A stretch of DNA of 64,000 nt from GCA-2733415 sp965178655 (GTDB lineage: Bacteria; Bacteroidota; Bacteroidia; Flavobacteriales; Flavobacteriaceae): positions 248,001 to 312,000 of the forward strand of contig OZ238266.1 in the NCBI GenBank assembly GCA_965178655.1, written 5' to 3'. Shown here piece by piece: positions 9,217-17,769 of this stretch. The position numbers were made by a program, and so were the translations under genes. Position 1 is the stretch's first letter. Each line of letters starts with the position of its first letter. The notes beneath the pieces are model-generated. The model was not told the DNA's origin, did not search any database, and saw nothing but the letters and a program-made list of their open reading frames with translations.

Positions 9217-10120
9217 ACGTCATTTTATACAAAACACTTTAGCATCAACTGCTTTTTTAGGGCTTGGAGGACTCTCTTTAAATGCCTGTAGTCGTCCTAA
9301 AAACAAACAAATTACTATTCTGCACACCAATGATGTGCATAGCCAGATTGACCCACTACCTAATAACCATTATAAATACCCCGGACTGGGTGGTTTTGCA
9401 AGACGTGCAACTGCTATTGAAAATATTCGTGCTAAAAACCCAAACACCTTGCTACTAGATGCAGGTGATATTTTTCAGGGCACACCTTATTTTAATTATT
9501 TTGGCGGCGAACTAGAGTTTAAACTCATGTCTATGCTAAAATATGACATTGTAACACTCGGAAATCATGATTTTGATAATGGTATTGATGGTTTAAAAAA
9601 GCAATTACCACATGCTAATTTCAGTTTTGTTTCTGCTAACTATGATTTTAAAAACACTATTTTAGATGACATCATAAAACCTTATAAAATTATTGTAAAA
9701 AACGGTGTTAAAATTGGGGTATTCGGACTTGGAGTAGAGTTAAACGGACTAGTAAACAAACAACTCTATAAAGAAACCACTTACCACAACCCTATTAATA
9801 TTACTCAAGACATTGTAAACACGCTTAAAAATCAACATTGCGACTTAATTATCTGCTTATCACACCTAGGATACAACTATAAAAATAATCCTCAAAAAGT
9901 TTCGGACATTCAATTGGCACAAAAAACAAGTGGTATAGATTTAATTATTGGCGGACACACACATACACTACTCCCAAAACCAACACTTATAAAAAACAAT
10001 TTAGGCAATACCGTTTTAATTAATCAATGCGGAAAAAGTGGCGTGTACATGGGACAAGTAGATTTTTACTTTGACAATAACGGCGGAAAAACAAGCCACG
10101 GAACAACTATTTTAACATAA
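9206..10120 (+). CDS. 5'-nucleotidase metallophosphatase domain, Tat-exported
   Basis: Metallophosphoesterase half of a UshA-like nucleotidase. The N-terminus has a twin-arginine signal (TRRHFIQ) and a lipobox LNAC (Cys28), so it is probably a Tat-exported lipoprotein. The two-metal site is complete: DVHSQ, DAGDIFQG, GNHDFDNG, LSHLGY and GGHTHT. It lacks the C-terminal substrate domain, which is supplied by the overlapping upstream gene. Likely substrate: 5'-nucleotides or related phosphoesters outside the inner membrane. Confidence 0.9.
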   Translation: MQTRRHFIQNTLASTAFLGLGGLSLNACSRPKNKQITILHTNDVHSQIDPLPNNHYKYPGLGGFARRATAIENIRAKNPNTLLLDAGDIFQGTPYFNYFGGELEFKLMSMLKYDIVTLGNHDFDNGIDGLKKQLPHANFSFVSANYDFKNTILDDIIKPYKIIVKNGVKIGVFGLGVELNGLVNKQLYKETTYHNPINITQDIVNTLKNQHCDLIICLSHLGYNYKNNPQKVSDIQLAQKTSGIDLIIGGHTHTLLPKPTLIKNNLGNTVLINQCGKSGVYMGQVDFYFDNNGGKTSHGTTILT

Positions 10121-10132
10121 AATCTAAGACTC

Positions 10133-10753
10133 ATGAAAAAACTATTTTTATTATTTTTACTATCCTCAACAACAATAATTGCGCAGCAAAAAGCTGTAAC
10201 CGAAATAGGTGATGAAGTTATACTATATGAAAATGGCACTTGGATATTTAAGAACCCCGAAAACAATGTCGTAAAAGAGATATCTGTAAACAACGAAAAA
10301 TTTAAAACCCCTAAAGAATCTACTTTCTTACTAAAAAGCAACTACATAGACATTGGCTTTTGGATTAATCCCAAAAAATGGTCTTTTAAAAAAACAGAAT
10401 CTGAACACGAATACTCTCTAGAATTAAAAACTGGTGACCTATACGCTATGGTTATTACTGAAAAAATTGAAGTCCCTCTAAAAACACTGAAAAACATCGC
10501 GTTAGAGAACGGAAGAAATGCCGCTCCTGACCTAGTTGTTACCAAAGAAGAATATAGAATTGTAAACGGTAATAAGGTTTTGTTTTTACAAATGGACGGC
10601 ACAGCACAAGGAATTAAATTTTCATTTTACGGCTATTACTTTTCTAATAAGAATGGTACTGTGCAATTTGTAACATACACTTCACAAAAGTTACTTACAG
10701 ACTTTAAAGATGAGTGTAAAAAGCTTTTAAATGGTTTTGTTTTACTGGATTAA
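10133..10753 (+). CDS. Exported protein of unknown function
   Basis: Protein of 206 aa with a signal peptide (cleavage probably after TTIIAQ, ~19). The first mature residues, TEIGDEVILYENGTWIF at ~24-40, are a small beta motif I have seen at the start of several exported Bacteroidota proteins (DUF3157-like). The remainder (~60-206) is alpha/beta with GFWINPKKWSF, VLFLQMDGTAQGIKF and a C-terminal LLNGFVLLD. No catalytic motif is recognised. It lies 12 bp after the nucleotidase gene and may be its operon partner. Confidence 0.65.
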   Translation: MKKLFLLFLLSSTTIIAQQKAVTEIGDEVILYENGTWIFKNPENNVVKEISVNNEKFKTPKESTFLLKSNYIDIGFWINPKKWSFKKTESEHEYSLELKTGDLYAMVITEKIEVPLKTLKNIALENGRNAAPDLVVTKEEYRIVNGNKVLFLQMDGTAQGIKFSFYGYYFSNKNGTVQFVTYTSQKLLTDFKDECKKLLNGFVLLD

Positions 10754-10853
10754 CTATTAGTTCTTTTTACCATCATAACATTCTTATCAATTAAAACCTA
10801 CAATACTTGGTTTATGTGTTGTATTTAAACTTACTTTGTAAAAAAAATAAAAA

Positions 10854-12713
10854 GTGAACTACTTATCTGTAGAAAATATATCAAAATCATACGGCGAACG
10901 CGTATTATTTAATAACATTTCTTTTGGCGTTAATAAAGACCAAAAAATTGCCTTTATCGCTAAAAATGGTACTGGAAAATCTACCATACTAAATATTCTT
11001 ACCGGTCGTGATGACTCTGATACTGGGCAAATTGTAAAGCGAAAAGACTTATCAATGGCGTTTTTGTCTCAAGAAGATGTTTTTGACGAAAACTTAACTA
11101 TTGAAGAAACTATTTTTGCGTCAGAAAACACTACGCTAAAAGCTATTAAAGACTATGAAAAAGCCTTAGAAAACCCTAATGATACAGATGCCTACCAAGT
11201 AGCTTTTGATAACATGGATAGCTACAACGCGTGGGATTTTGAAACACAATACAAACAAATTCTTTTTAAACTAAAGCTCGACAAACTCAACCAAAAAGTT
11301 GAATCGCTCTCTGGAGGACAAAAAAAGCGATTGGCTCTAGCCACTATACTTATTAACAAACCAGATGTGTTTATCTTAGACGAGCCAACCAACCATTTAG
11401 ATCTTGAAATGATTGAATGGTTAGAGTCGTATTTTAAAAAGGAAAACATGACCTTGTTTATGGTAACGCATGACCGCTATTTTTTAGAGCGTGTCTGCAA
11501 TGAAATCATTGAACTTGAAAACGGAAAACTTTATAGCTACAAAGGAAACTATTCTTATTATTTAGAAAAAAAAGAAGCACGTGTAACTGCTGAAAGTACC
11601 GAAATAGGAAAAGCAAAAAACCTCTTTAAAAAAGAGTTAGACTGGATGCGCAGACAGCCAAAAGCTCGAACTACAAAATCGAAATCTAGAATTGATGATT
11701 TTTTCAGTATTAAAGAAAAAGCCCACTCTAGACGAAAGCAACACACCATGGAATTAGAAATAAACATGGAACGTCTTGGTAACAAAGTAGTAGAGTTTCA
11801 TAACGCCTATAAATCTTTTGATGACAAATTACTACTTGATAAATTTAACTACTCTTTTATTAAAGGAGAGCGCATTGGTATTATAGGAAAAAATGGTACT
11901 GGAAAATCTACCTTCTTAAATATGCTTACCAACATAATCTCTCCTGATGCAGGAAAAGTTTCTATCGGTGAAACTGTTAAGTTTGGGTACTACACTCAAA
12001 AAGGAATTAACGTTAAAGAAGGACAAAAGGTAATTGATGTTATTCGTGAATTTGGTGATTATATTCCCTTAGCAAAAGGTAGAAAGATATCTGCATCTCA
12101 ATTATTAGAACGTTTTCTATTCGATAAGAAAAAGCAATATGATCTTGTAGAAAAATTATCTGGAGGTGAACGTAAAAGACTATACCTCTGTACAGTACTT
12201 ATTCAGAATCCTAATTTTCTAATTTTAGATGAACCCACTAACGACCTAGACATTGTAACCTTAGGCGTTTTAGAAAACTTTTTATTAGACTACCCAGGCT
12301 GTCTTCTAGTAGTGTCTCACGACAGATACTTTATGGACAAGGTAGTTGACCATTTATTTGTGTTTAGAGGCAATGGTGTTATTGAAGACTTTCCCGGAAA
12401 CTACTCCGACTTTAGAACCTATGAAGACAGTAGTCCTCAAACCAAAAGTACTGGAGAAAAGAAAGAAAAGACAAGTTGGAAAAAAGAAAAAAAGAATGCG
12501 CTAAGCTTTAATGAACAAAAGGAATACAACCGCATAGAAAAGGATATTCAACAACTAGAACGTGATAAAAAAGTGATTGAACAAAAATTCCTTGACCAAA
12601 ATATATCACAAGACGATATTTTAGCGCTTTCCAAAGATCTAAAAAAGATAGAATTAGCTATTGACGACAAAGAAACAAGATGGTTTAAATTGTCTGCCAA
12701 ACTAGAAAGCTAA
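10854..12713 (+). CDS. ABC-F ATPase, Uup-like
   Basis: Soluble ABC-F protein with two ATPase domains and no membrane helices. First domain: KNGTGKST at ~38-45, LSGGQKKRLALA at ~147, LDEPTNHLD. Second domain: GKNGTGKST at ~345, LSGGERKRL, LDEPTNDLD. A C-terminal coiled coil (~560-619) points to the Uup branch, proteins that act on ribosomes or branched DNA. The start is GTG; no ATG lies upstream in frame before a stop. A possible promoter has TTG at 10807-10809 and TTACTTTG (one mismatch) at 10831-10838. Confidence 0.92.
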   Translation: MNYLSVENISKSYGERVLFNNISFGVNKDQKIAFIAKNGTGKSTILNILTGRDDSDTGQIVKRKDLSMAFLSQEDVFDENLTIEETIFASENTTLKAIKDYEKALENPNDTDAYQVAFDNMDSYNAWDFETQYKQILFKLKLDKLNQKVESLSGGQKKRLALATILINKPDVFILDEPTNHLDLEMIEWLESYFKKENMTLFMVTHDRYFLERVCNEIIELENGKLYSYKGNYSYYLEKKEARVTAESTEIGKAKNLFKKELDWMRRQPKARTTKSKSRIDDFFSIKEKAHSRRKQHTMELEINMERLGNKVVEFHNAYKSFDDKLLLDKFNYSFIKGERIGIIGKNGTGKSTFLNMLTNIISPDAGKVSIGETVKFGYYTQKGINVKEGQKVIDVIREFGDYIPLAKGRKISASQLLERFLFDKKKQYDLVEKLSGGERKRLYLCTVLIQNPNFLILDEPTNDLDIVTLGVLENFLLDYPGCLLVVSHDRYFMDKVVDHLFVFRGNGVIEDFPGNYSDFRTYEDSSPQTKSTGEKKEKTSWKKEKKNALSFNEQKEYNRIEKDIQQLERDKKVIEQKFLDQNISQDDILALSKDLKKIELAIDDKETRWFKLSAKLES

Positions 12714-12729
12714 TCTAAACAACAACAAT

Positions 12730-13251
12730 ATGTGGCGCATACGTCAGTATCTTTCGTTTTTATTGAAATCTACCAATGCACATGGCGTACACTCCCCTTT
12801 TGTATATGACTTGGTTACAAAATGTTTCTACAATAAAGACACACAACAACAACCATTATTTCTAAAAAGCAAACAACTAGCATTAGATAATAAAAAAGAA
12901 AAACTATTAATTAAAATCATTAATTATTTTCAGTTTAGCGAGATTTTAAACATAAGCAGTGTTAAAACAAATACATCAACAAACAGCCATCAATCTCTTG
13001 AAAACGTGCTTCTTACAAACAAAGAAAACAACGCTGTAATCATTTCTGAATTTAACAGCATACAACCTTTTCTCACAAACAATACCGTTGTTATAGTCGA
13101 TAATATATATCAGTCTAAAAAACAACTAGAAAATTGGAATACACTAAAAAACCAATCAAAAGTGAGTATTAGTATTGATACTTTTTATTTTGGATTATTA
13201 TTTTTTAGGACCGAAAACAAGCACCCAGAACATTTTACTATACGAGTGTGA
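12730..13251 (+). CDS. Shrunken methyltransferase-like protein lacking the SAM site
   Basis: Protein of 173 aa. Both ends match a flavobacterial class I SAM-methyltransferase-like family: N-terminal SFLLKSTNAHGVHSPFVYDL at ~10-29 and C-terminal VSISIDTFYFGLLFFRTE near the end. Members I know are about 230-250 aa and carry a glycine-rich SAM motif after the phrase corresponding to FSEILNIS (~75-82). Here the glycine-rich loop is absent and the middle is 60-70 residues shorter. The frame is intact with normal codon use. Methyl transfer looks unlikely; the role is unknown. It follows the ABC-F gene by 16 bp. Confidence 0.6.
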   Translation: MWRIRQYLSFLLKSTNAHGVHSPFVYDLVTKCFYNKDTQQQPLFLKSKQLALDNKKEKLLIKIINYFQFSEILNISSVKTNTSTNSHQSLENVLLTNKENNAVIISEFNSIQPFLTNNTVVIVDNIYQSKKQLENWNTLKNQSKVSISIDTFYFGLLFFRTENKHPEHFTIRV

Positions 13252-13303
13252 TTAAATGTGTGTTATTGTTGCGTATCAACAACAATACAATTATATTTAA
13301 ACC

Positions 13304-13876
13304 ATGAAAGTATATACAAAAACAGGTGACAAAGGCAGCACCTCTTTATTTGGCGGCACACGGGTTTCAAAGCACCATATTAGAATAGACAGCTACGGCA
13401 CTGTAGATGAGTTAAATTCTTATATAGGTCTTTTACGTGATCAAGACATAGACGCGCATAGCAAAGCTGTTTTAATACAAATTCAGCGTGATTTATTTAC
13501 ACTTGGTGCTATTTTAGCAACCGACCCTGAAAAGGAAACTTTAAAAAACGGAAAGGAACGTTTAAATATCTCTAAAATAAACCAAAAACATTGTACTATT
13601 TTAGAACAAGAGATTGATGCCATGGAAGAAAATCTTCCGGCTATGACACATTTTATCCTTCCTGGCGGGCACACCACCGTGTCATATTGTCACATTGCAA
13701 GATGTGTCTGCAGGCGTGCAGAACGCTTATCTAGTGCATTGCATGAGATTAGTCCGTTTAACGAATCTGTATTGGCATACCTAAATCGTCTTTCAGACTA
13801 CCTTTTTGTATTGGCACGAAAATTGTCTTATGACTTACAGATTGATGAAGTGAAATGGATTCCAGAAAAACACTAA
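13304..13876 (+). CDS. Cob(I)alamin adenosyltransferase, PduO type
   Basis: Converts cob(I)alamin and ATP to adenosylcobalamin, the cofactor of methylmalonyl-CoA mutase. The N-terminal ATP motif KVYTKTGDKGSTSLFGG (2-18) and YGTVDELNSYIGL (~32-44) are typical, as is the C-terminal CRRAERLS (~135) and NESVLAYLNRLSDYLFVLAR (~151-170). 190 aa is the usual length. With meaB 4 kb downstream, the region handles B12 for propionyl-CoA metabolism; the mutase itself is not in the window. No cobalamin riboswitch is visible in the 52-bp leader. Confidence 0.93.
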   Translation: MKVYTKTGDKGSTSLFGGTRVSKHHIRIDSYGTVDELNSYIGLLRDQDIDAHSKAVLIQIQRDLFTLGAILATDPEKETLKNGKERLNISKINQKHCTILEQEIDAMEENLPAMTHFILPGGHTTVSYCHIARCVCRRAERLSSALHEISPFNESVLAYLNRLSDYLFVLARKLSYDLQIDEVKWIPEKH

Positions 13877-13974
13877 ATCACACAAAAAAAACGTTCTTAT
13901 AAATAATTAATTTTTTATTTGTTTTTGTCATTTAAAAAATTAATTTTTGCTTAAAATTAAAAATAGTTACAATT

Positions 13975-14196
13975 ATGTATTGGACTCTAGAATTAGCATC
14001 ACATTTAAGTGATGCCCCATGGCCAGCAACCAAAGATGAATTGATTGATTATGCAATACGAACTGGTGCGCCTTTAGAAGTTGTTGAAAACCTTCAAGCA
14101 ATTGAAGATGAAGGTGATCAATACGATTCTATTGAAGAAATTTGGCCTGACTACCCCACCGAAGAAGATTATCTTTGGAATGAGGAAGAATATTAA
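13975..14196 (+). CDS. DUF2795 family small acidic protein
   Basis: A 73-aa protein rich in Asp, Glu and Trp: MYWTLELASHLSDAPWPATK at the start, a central GAPLEVVENLQ, and an acidic tail ending EEDYLWNEEEY. The fold and length match DUF2795, known from Bacteroidota and often strongly conserved. Function unknown; the region PWPATKDELIDYA resembles the small helical domain of that family. Single gene with its own terminator at 14203-14229. Confidence 0.8.
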   Translation: MYWTLELASHLSDAPWPATKDELIDYAIRTGAPLEVVENLQAIEDEGDQYDSIEEIWPDYPTEEDYLWNEEEY

Positions 14197-14202
14197 ATAG
14201 CT

Positions 14203-14229
14203 AAAGTCTCTGTAAAGAGGCTTTTTTTA
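14203..14229 (+). terminator. Intrinsic terminator of the DUF2795 gene
   Basis: A 9-bp stem (AAAGTCTCT / AGAGGCTTT, one G-U pair) with a 4-nt loop, followed by a T run. It starts seven bases after the stop codon. Confidence 0.75.
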
Positions 14230-14248
14230 TTACATTGAAGAAACCCAT

Positions 14249-14279
14249 TTGTTAAAACATTTTTTAAATGTTTTAACAA
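14249..14279 (+). promoter_or_regulatory. Perfect hairpin in the secA leader
   Basis: A 14-bp perfect stem with a TTT loop (arms TTGTTAAAACATTT and AAATGTTTTAACAA) ends 21 bp before the secA start. No T run follows, so it is not a standard terminator; it could be an operator or a leader structure affecting secA. Function not shown. Confidence 0.5.
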
Positions 14280-14300
14280 CCGAACTTAACATATAAACAA

Positions 14301-17300
14301 ATGAATTTTATTACCAATTTATTAAAAGTATTTGTCGGCGATAAGTCTAAAAAAGACGTCAAAGACATACAACCTTTTGTAGACAAAATAAAAGCTATAG
14401 AACCAAGCTTATCGCAATTATCAAATGATGAGTTAAGAGCTAAAACCATAGCCTTCAAAGCCCGTATACAAGACTCTATTACAGATATAAACACTACTAT
14501 TACTCAGCACAAAGAGGCTATTGAAGCAACGGATAATATTGATGAAAAAGAAAATTTATACCTTAAAATTGATGCGCTTAACGAAGAGGCTTACACAATT
14601 ACAGAGGGTATTCTTTTAGAATTACTTCCAGAAGCTTTTGCAGTCGTTAAAGAAACCGCTAAGCGTTTTACAAAGGAAGACACTCTTTCTGTAACCGCAA
14701 CAGCGTATGATAGAGAACTAGCAGCTAGCAAAGCATACATATCACTTAGTAATGATACCGCAACCTATGAAACCTCATGGGATGCTGCAGGAACACCTGT
14801 TAACTGGAATATGATTCATTATGATGTTCAGCTTATTGGTGGTGTTGCTATGCATCAAGGTAAAATTGCAGAAATGCATACTGGTGAAGGAAAAACATTA
14901 GTAGCTACCCTACCTGTATACCTAAATGCACTTACAGGAAACGGTGTACACTTGGTTACCGTTAATGATTATCTTGCCAAGCGTGATAGCGCATGGATGG
15001 CACCTATCTTTCAATTTCACGGACTAACAGTTGATTGTATTGATTACTACCAGCCAAACTCTGAGGAAAGACGACAAGCATATAATGCCGATATTACCTA
15101 CGGAACCAACAATGAATTTGGTTTTGATTATTTACGTGATAACATGTCTCATGCCCCAAATGATTTGGTGCAACGCAAACATAACTATGCCATTATTGAT
15201 GAGGTAGATTCTGTATTAATTGATGATGCCCGTACACCATTAATTATTTCTGGACCTGTACCTAAAGGAGATATACATGAATTCGACGCTTTAAAACCAA
15301 AAGTATCTAGCATTGTAGAATTACAACGCAAGTACCTTGTTAAAGTCCTTTCTGAAGCAAAAAAACTGATTAAAGAAGGCGATACAAAAGAAGGTGGTAT
15401 TCAATTACTACGTGTATTTAGAGGACTGCCAAAAAACAAAGCACTTATTAAATTTTTAAGTGAAGATGGTATTCGTCAACTATTACAAAAGACCGAAAAC
15501 TTCTATATGGCAGACAACAATAAAGAAATGCCCTTTATTGATGCCGAGCTATACTTTGTTATCGAAGAAAAAAATAATCAAATTGAATTAACAGACAAAG
15601 GAATTGAGCACCTATCAGGTAGCGATGATAAAAACTTCTTTGTTATGCCAGATATTGGAGTTGAAATTGCCAAGCTAGAAGCACTTCAATTAGATAAAAC
15701 AAAAGAAGCAACGCAAAAAGAAGAGCTATATCGCGATTTTAGTATTAAAAGTGAGCGTATTCATACCTTAAACCAATTACTAAAAGCCTACACCCTATTT
15801 GAAAAAGATGTAGAGTATGTAGTTATGGAAAATAAAGTTATGATTGTTGATGAATCTACCGGACGTATTATGGACGGTCGTCGATATTCTGACGGGCTAC
15901 ATCAAGCCATTGAAGCTAAAGAAAACGTAAACATTGAAGCCGCAACACAAACATTTGCTACGGTAACCTTACAGAATTTCTTTAGAATGTATAACAAACT
16001 TTCAGGAATGACTGGTACAGCCGTTACTGAAGCTGGTGAATTTTGGGAAATCTATAAACTAGATGTTATAGAAATACCTACCAACCGTCCAATTGCCCGA
16101 AAGGACAAAGACGATTTAGTATACAAAACAAAGCGAGAAAAATACAACGCCGTAATTGAAGAGGTTACCAGACTTTCAAAGCAAGGACGACCAGTACTTA
16201 TAGGAACAACTTCTGTAGAAATATCAGAATTACTAAGTCGTATGTTAAAAATACGTAACATACCTCATAATGTACTAAATGCAAAAATGCATAAAAAAGA
16301 AGCCGATATTGTAGCTGAAGCAGGACAAGGCGGATTTGTAACCATTGCAACCAATATGGCTGGTCGTGGTACTGATATTAAACTATCCGATGCTGTTAAA
16401 AACGCTGGTGGTTTGGCTATTATTGGTACAGAACGTCATGATTCTCGTAGAGTTGACAGACAGTTAAGAGGACGATCTGGACGACAAGGAGACCCAGGTA
16501 GTTCACAATTTTATGTGTCTTTAGAAGATAACTTAATGCGTCTTTTTGGTAGTGAACGTATTGCCAAAATGATGGACAGAATGGGACTCGAAGAAGGAGA
16601 GGTTATACAACACGGTATGATTTCGAAATCTATTGAACGAGCACAGAAAAAAGTTGAAGAAAACAACTTCGGTACCCGTAAGCGTTTATTAGAGTATGAT
16701 GATGTTATGAATAAACAACGTAATGTAATATACAAACGTCGTAAAAACGCCTTATATGGTGAGCGACTAAGTATTGACATTGCCGATATGATATTTGATA
16801 CCGCAGAAACAATAACCTTAAACAACAAACCTTCAAACGATTTTAAAAACTTTGAGTTTGAGTTAATTCGTTATTTTTCGACTACTGCGCCTATTACAGA
16901 AACAGAATTTAATACCCTTACCGTTCAAGAAATTTCAGGTAAAATATACAAGGCTGTTTTAGAGCACTATCAAAACAAAACAAACCACTCGGCAACTACC
17001 GCCTTCCCTATCATTAAAAATGTTTATGAAACCAAAGGGAATAAATTTGAACGCATTCTAGTTCCTTTTACCGATGGTATAAAAAGTTTAAATGTAGCTA
17101 CAAACTTAAAAAAGGCTTATGAAACTGAAGGAAAATCGCTAATCACCGATTTTGAAAAGAATATTACTCTAGCTATTATTGATGATGCTTGGAAAACCCA
17201 TTTACGTAAAATGGATGAGCTAAAGCAATCTGTACAATTAGCAGTTCACGAACAAAAAGACCCTTTATTAATATATAAAGAAGAAAGTTTCGGACTCTTT

Positions 17301-17657
17301 AGAGGAATGGTTGCTGAAATGAATAAAGATATTATCTCATTCTTATTTAAAGGAGAACTCCCTACCCAAGAACAAGGTAATATTAGCGAAGCCAAACAGG
17401 TTTCTAAAAAAGCTAACTATACAGAAAGTAAAGCCGATGTGCTAAATAGTGATGAACGTGCTGCTCAAAATAAAGCTGCAGGAGCTAACGCAGGACAGCA
17501 AGCAACACAAGTTACAGAGACTATTACACGTGAGATGCCAAAAATTGGACGTAACGACACTGTTACTATAAAACATATTTTAAGTGGTAAAACTGAAAGT
17601 ATGAAGTTTAAAAAAGCAGAACCTCTTTTGAAAAAAGGAGATCATGTATTGGTATAA
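14301..17657 (+). CDS. secA: Preprotein translocase ATPase SecA
   Basis: Motor ATPase that drives unfolded proteins through SecYEG. Walker A GEGKT at 195-199, the DEVDSVLIDDARTPLIISG stretch (~304, split motif: DEVD then RTPLIISG), the NMAGRGTDIKL motif and RQLRGRSGRQGDPG near ~720 are all present. Length 1118 aa exceeds E. coli SecA (901 aa), as is usual in Bacteroidota, which carry insertions in NBD1. The C-terminus (KHILSGKTESMKFKKAEPLL) has no CXCX8CH zinc motif. A hairpin precedes the gene and a strong terminator follows. Confidence 0.97.
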   Translation: MNFITNLLKVFVGDKSKKDVKDIQPFVDKIKAIEPSLSQLSNDELRAKTIAFKARIQDSITDINTTITQHKEAIEATDNIDEKENLYLKIDALNEEAYTITEGILLELLPEAFAVVKETAKRFTKEDTLSVTATAYDRELAASKAYISLSNDTATYETSWDAAGTPVNWNMIHYDVQLIGGVAMHQGKIAEMHTGEGKTLVATLPVYLNALTGNGVHLVTVNDYLAKRDSAWMAPIFQFHGLTVDCIDYYQPNSEERRQAYNADITYGTNNEFGFDYLRDNMSHAPNDLVQRKHNYAIIDEVDSVLIDDARTPLIISGPVPKGDIHEFDALKPKVSSIVELQRKYLVKVLSEAKKLIKEGDTKEGGIQLLRVFRGLPKNKALIKFLSEDGIRQLLQKTENFYMADNNKEMPFIDAELYFVIEEKNNQIELTDKGIEHLSGSDDKNFFVMPDIGVEIAKLEALQLDKTKEATQKEELYRDFSIKSERIHTLNQLLKAYTLFEKDVEYVVMENKVMIVDESTGRIMDGRRYSDGLHQAIEAKENVNIEAATQTFATVTLQNFFRMYNKLSGMTGTAVTEAGEFWEIYKLDVIEIPTNRPIARKDKDDLVYKTKREKYNAVIEEVTRLSKQGRPVLIGTTSVEISELLSRMLKIRNIPHNVLNAKMHKKEADIVAEAGQGGFVTIATNMAGRGTDIKLSDAVKNAGGLAIIGTERHDSRRVDRQLRGRSGRQGDPGSSQFYVSLEDNLMRLFGSERIAKMMDRMGLEEGEVIQHGMISKSIERAQKKVEENNFGTRKRLLEYDDVMNKQRNVIYKRRKNALYGERLSIDIADMIFDTAETITLNNKPSNDFKNFEFELIRYFSTTAPITETEFNTLTVQEISGKIYKAVLEHYQNKTNHSATTAFPIIKNVYETKGNKFERILVPFTDGIKSLNVATNLKKAYETEGKSLITDFEKNITLAIIDDAWKTHLRKMDELKQSVQLAVHEQKDPLLIYKEESFGLFRGMVAEMNKDIISFLFKGELPTQEQGNISEAKQVSKKANYTESKADVLNSDERAAQNKAAGANAGQQATQVTETITREMPKIGRNDTVTIKHILSGKTESMKFKKAEPLLKKGDHVLV

Positions 17658-17675
17658 CGCAAGCATATAACTACA

Positions 17676-17714
17676 ATCAAAAAAGGTCTTACTTTAAGTA
17701 AGGCCTTTTTTGAT
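17676..17714. terminator. Intrinsic terminator of secA
   Basis: A 19-bp stem with one G-U pair and a 1-nt effective loop centre (arms beginning ATCAAAAAAGG and ending CCTTTTTTGAT). A and T runs on both sides make it potentially bidirectional. Confidence 0.85.
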
Positions 17715-17769
17715 TTAACGTCTTAAATCTTTAATTTTAAGTATCTTTACTTAAAATTATCATAAACCA

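Noticed and set aside
13252..13303. Possible cobalamin riboswitch before the adenosyltransferase gene
   Set aside because: The 52-bp gap is too short and has no B12-box-like sequence that I can see.
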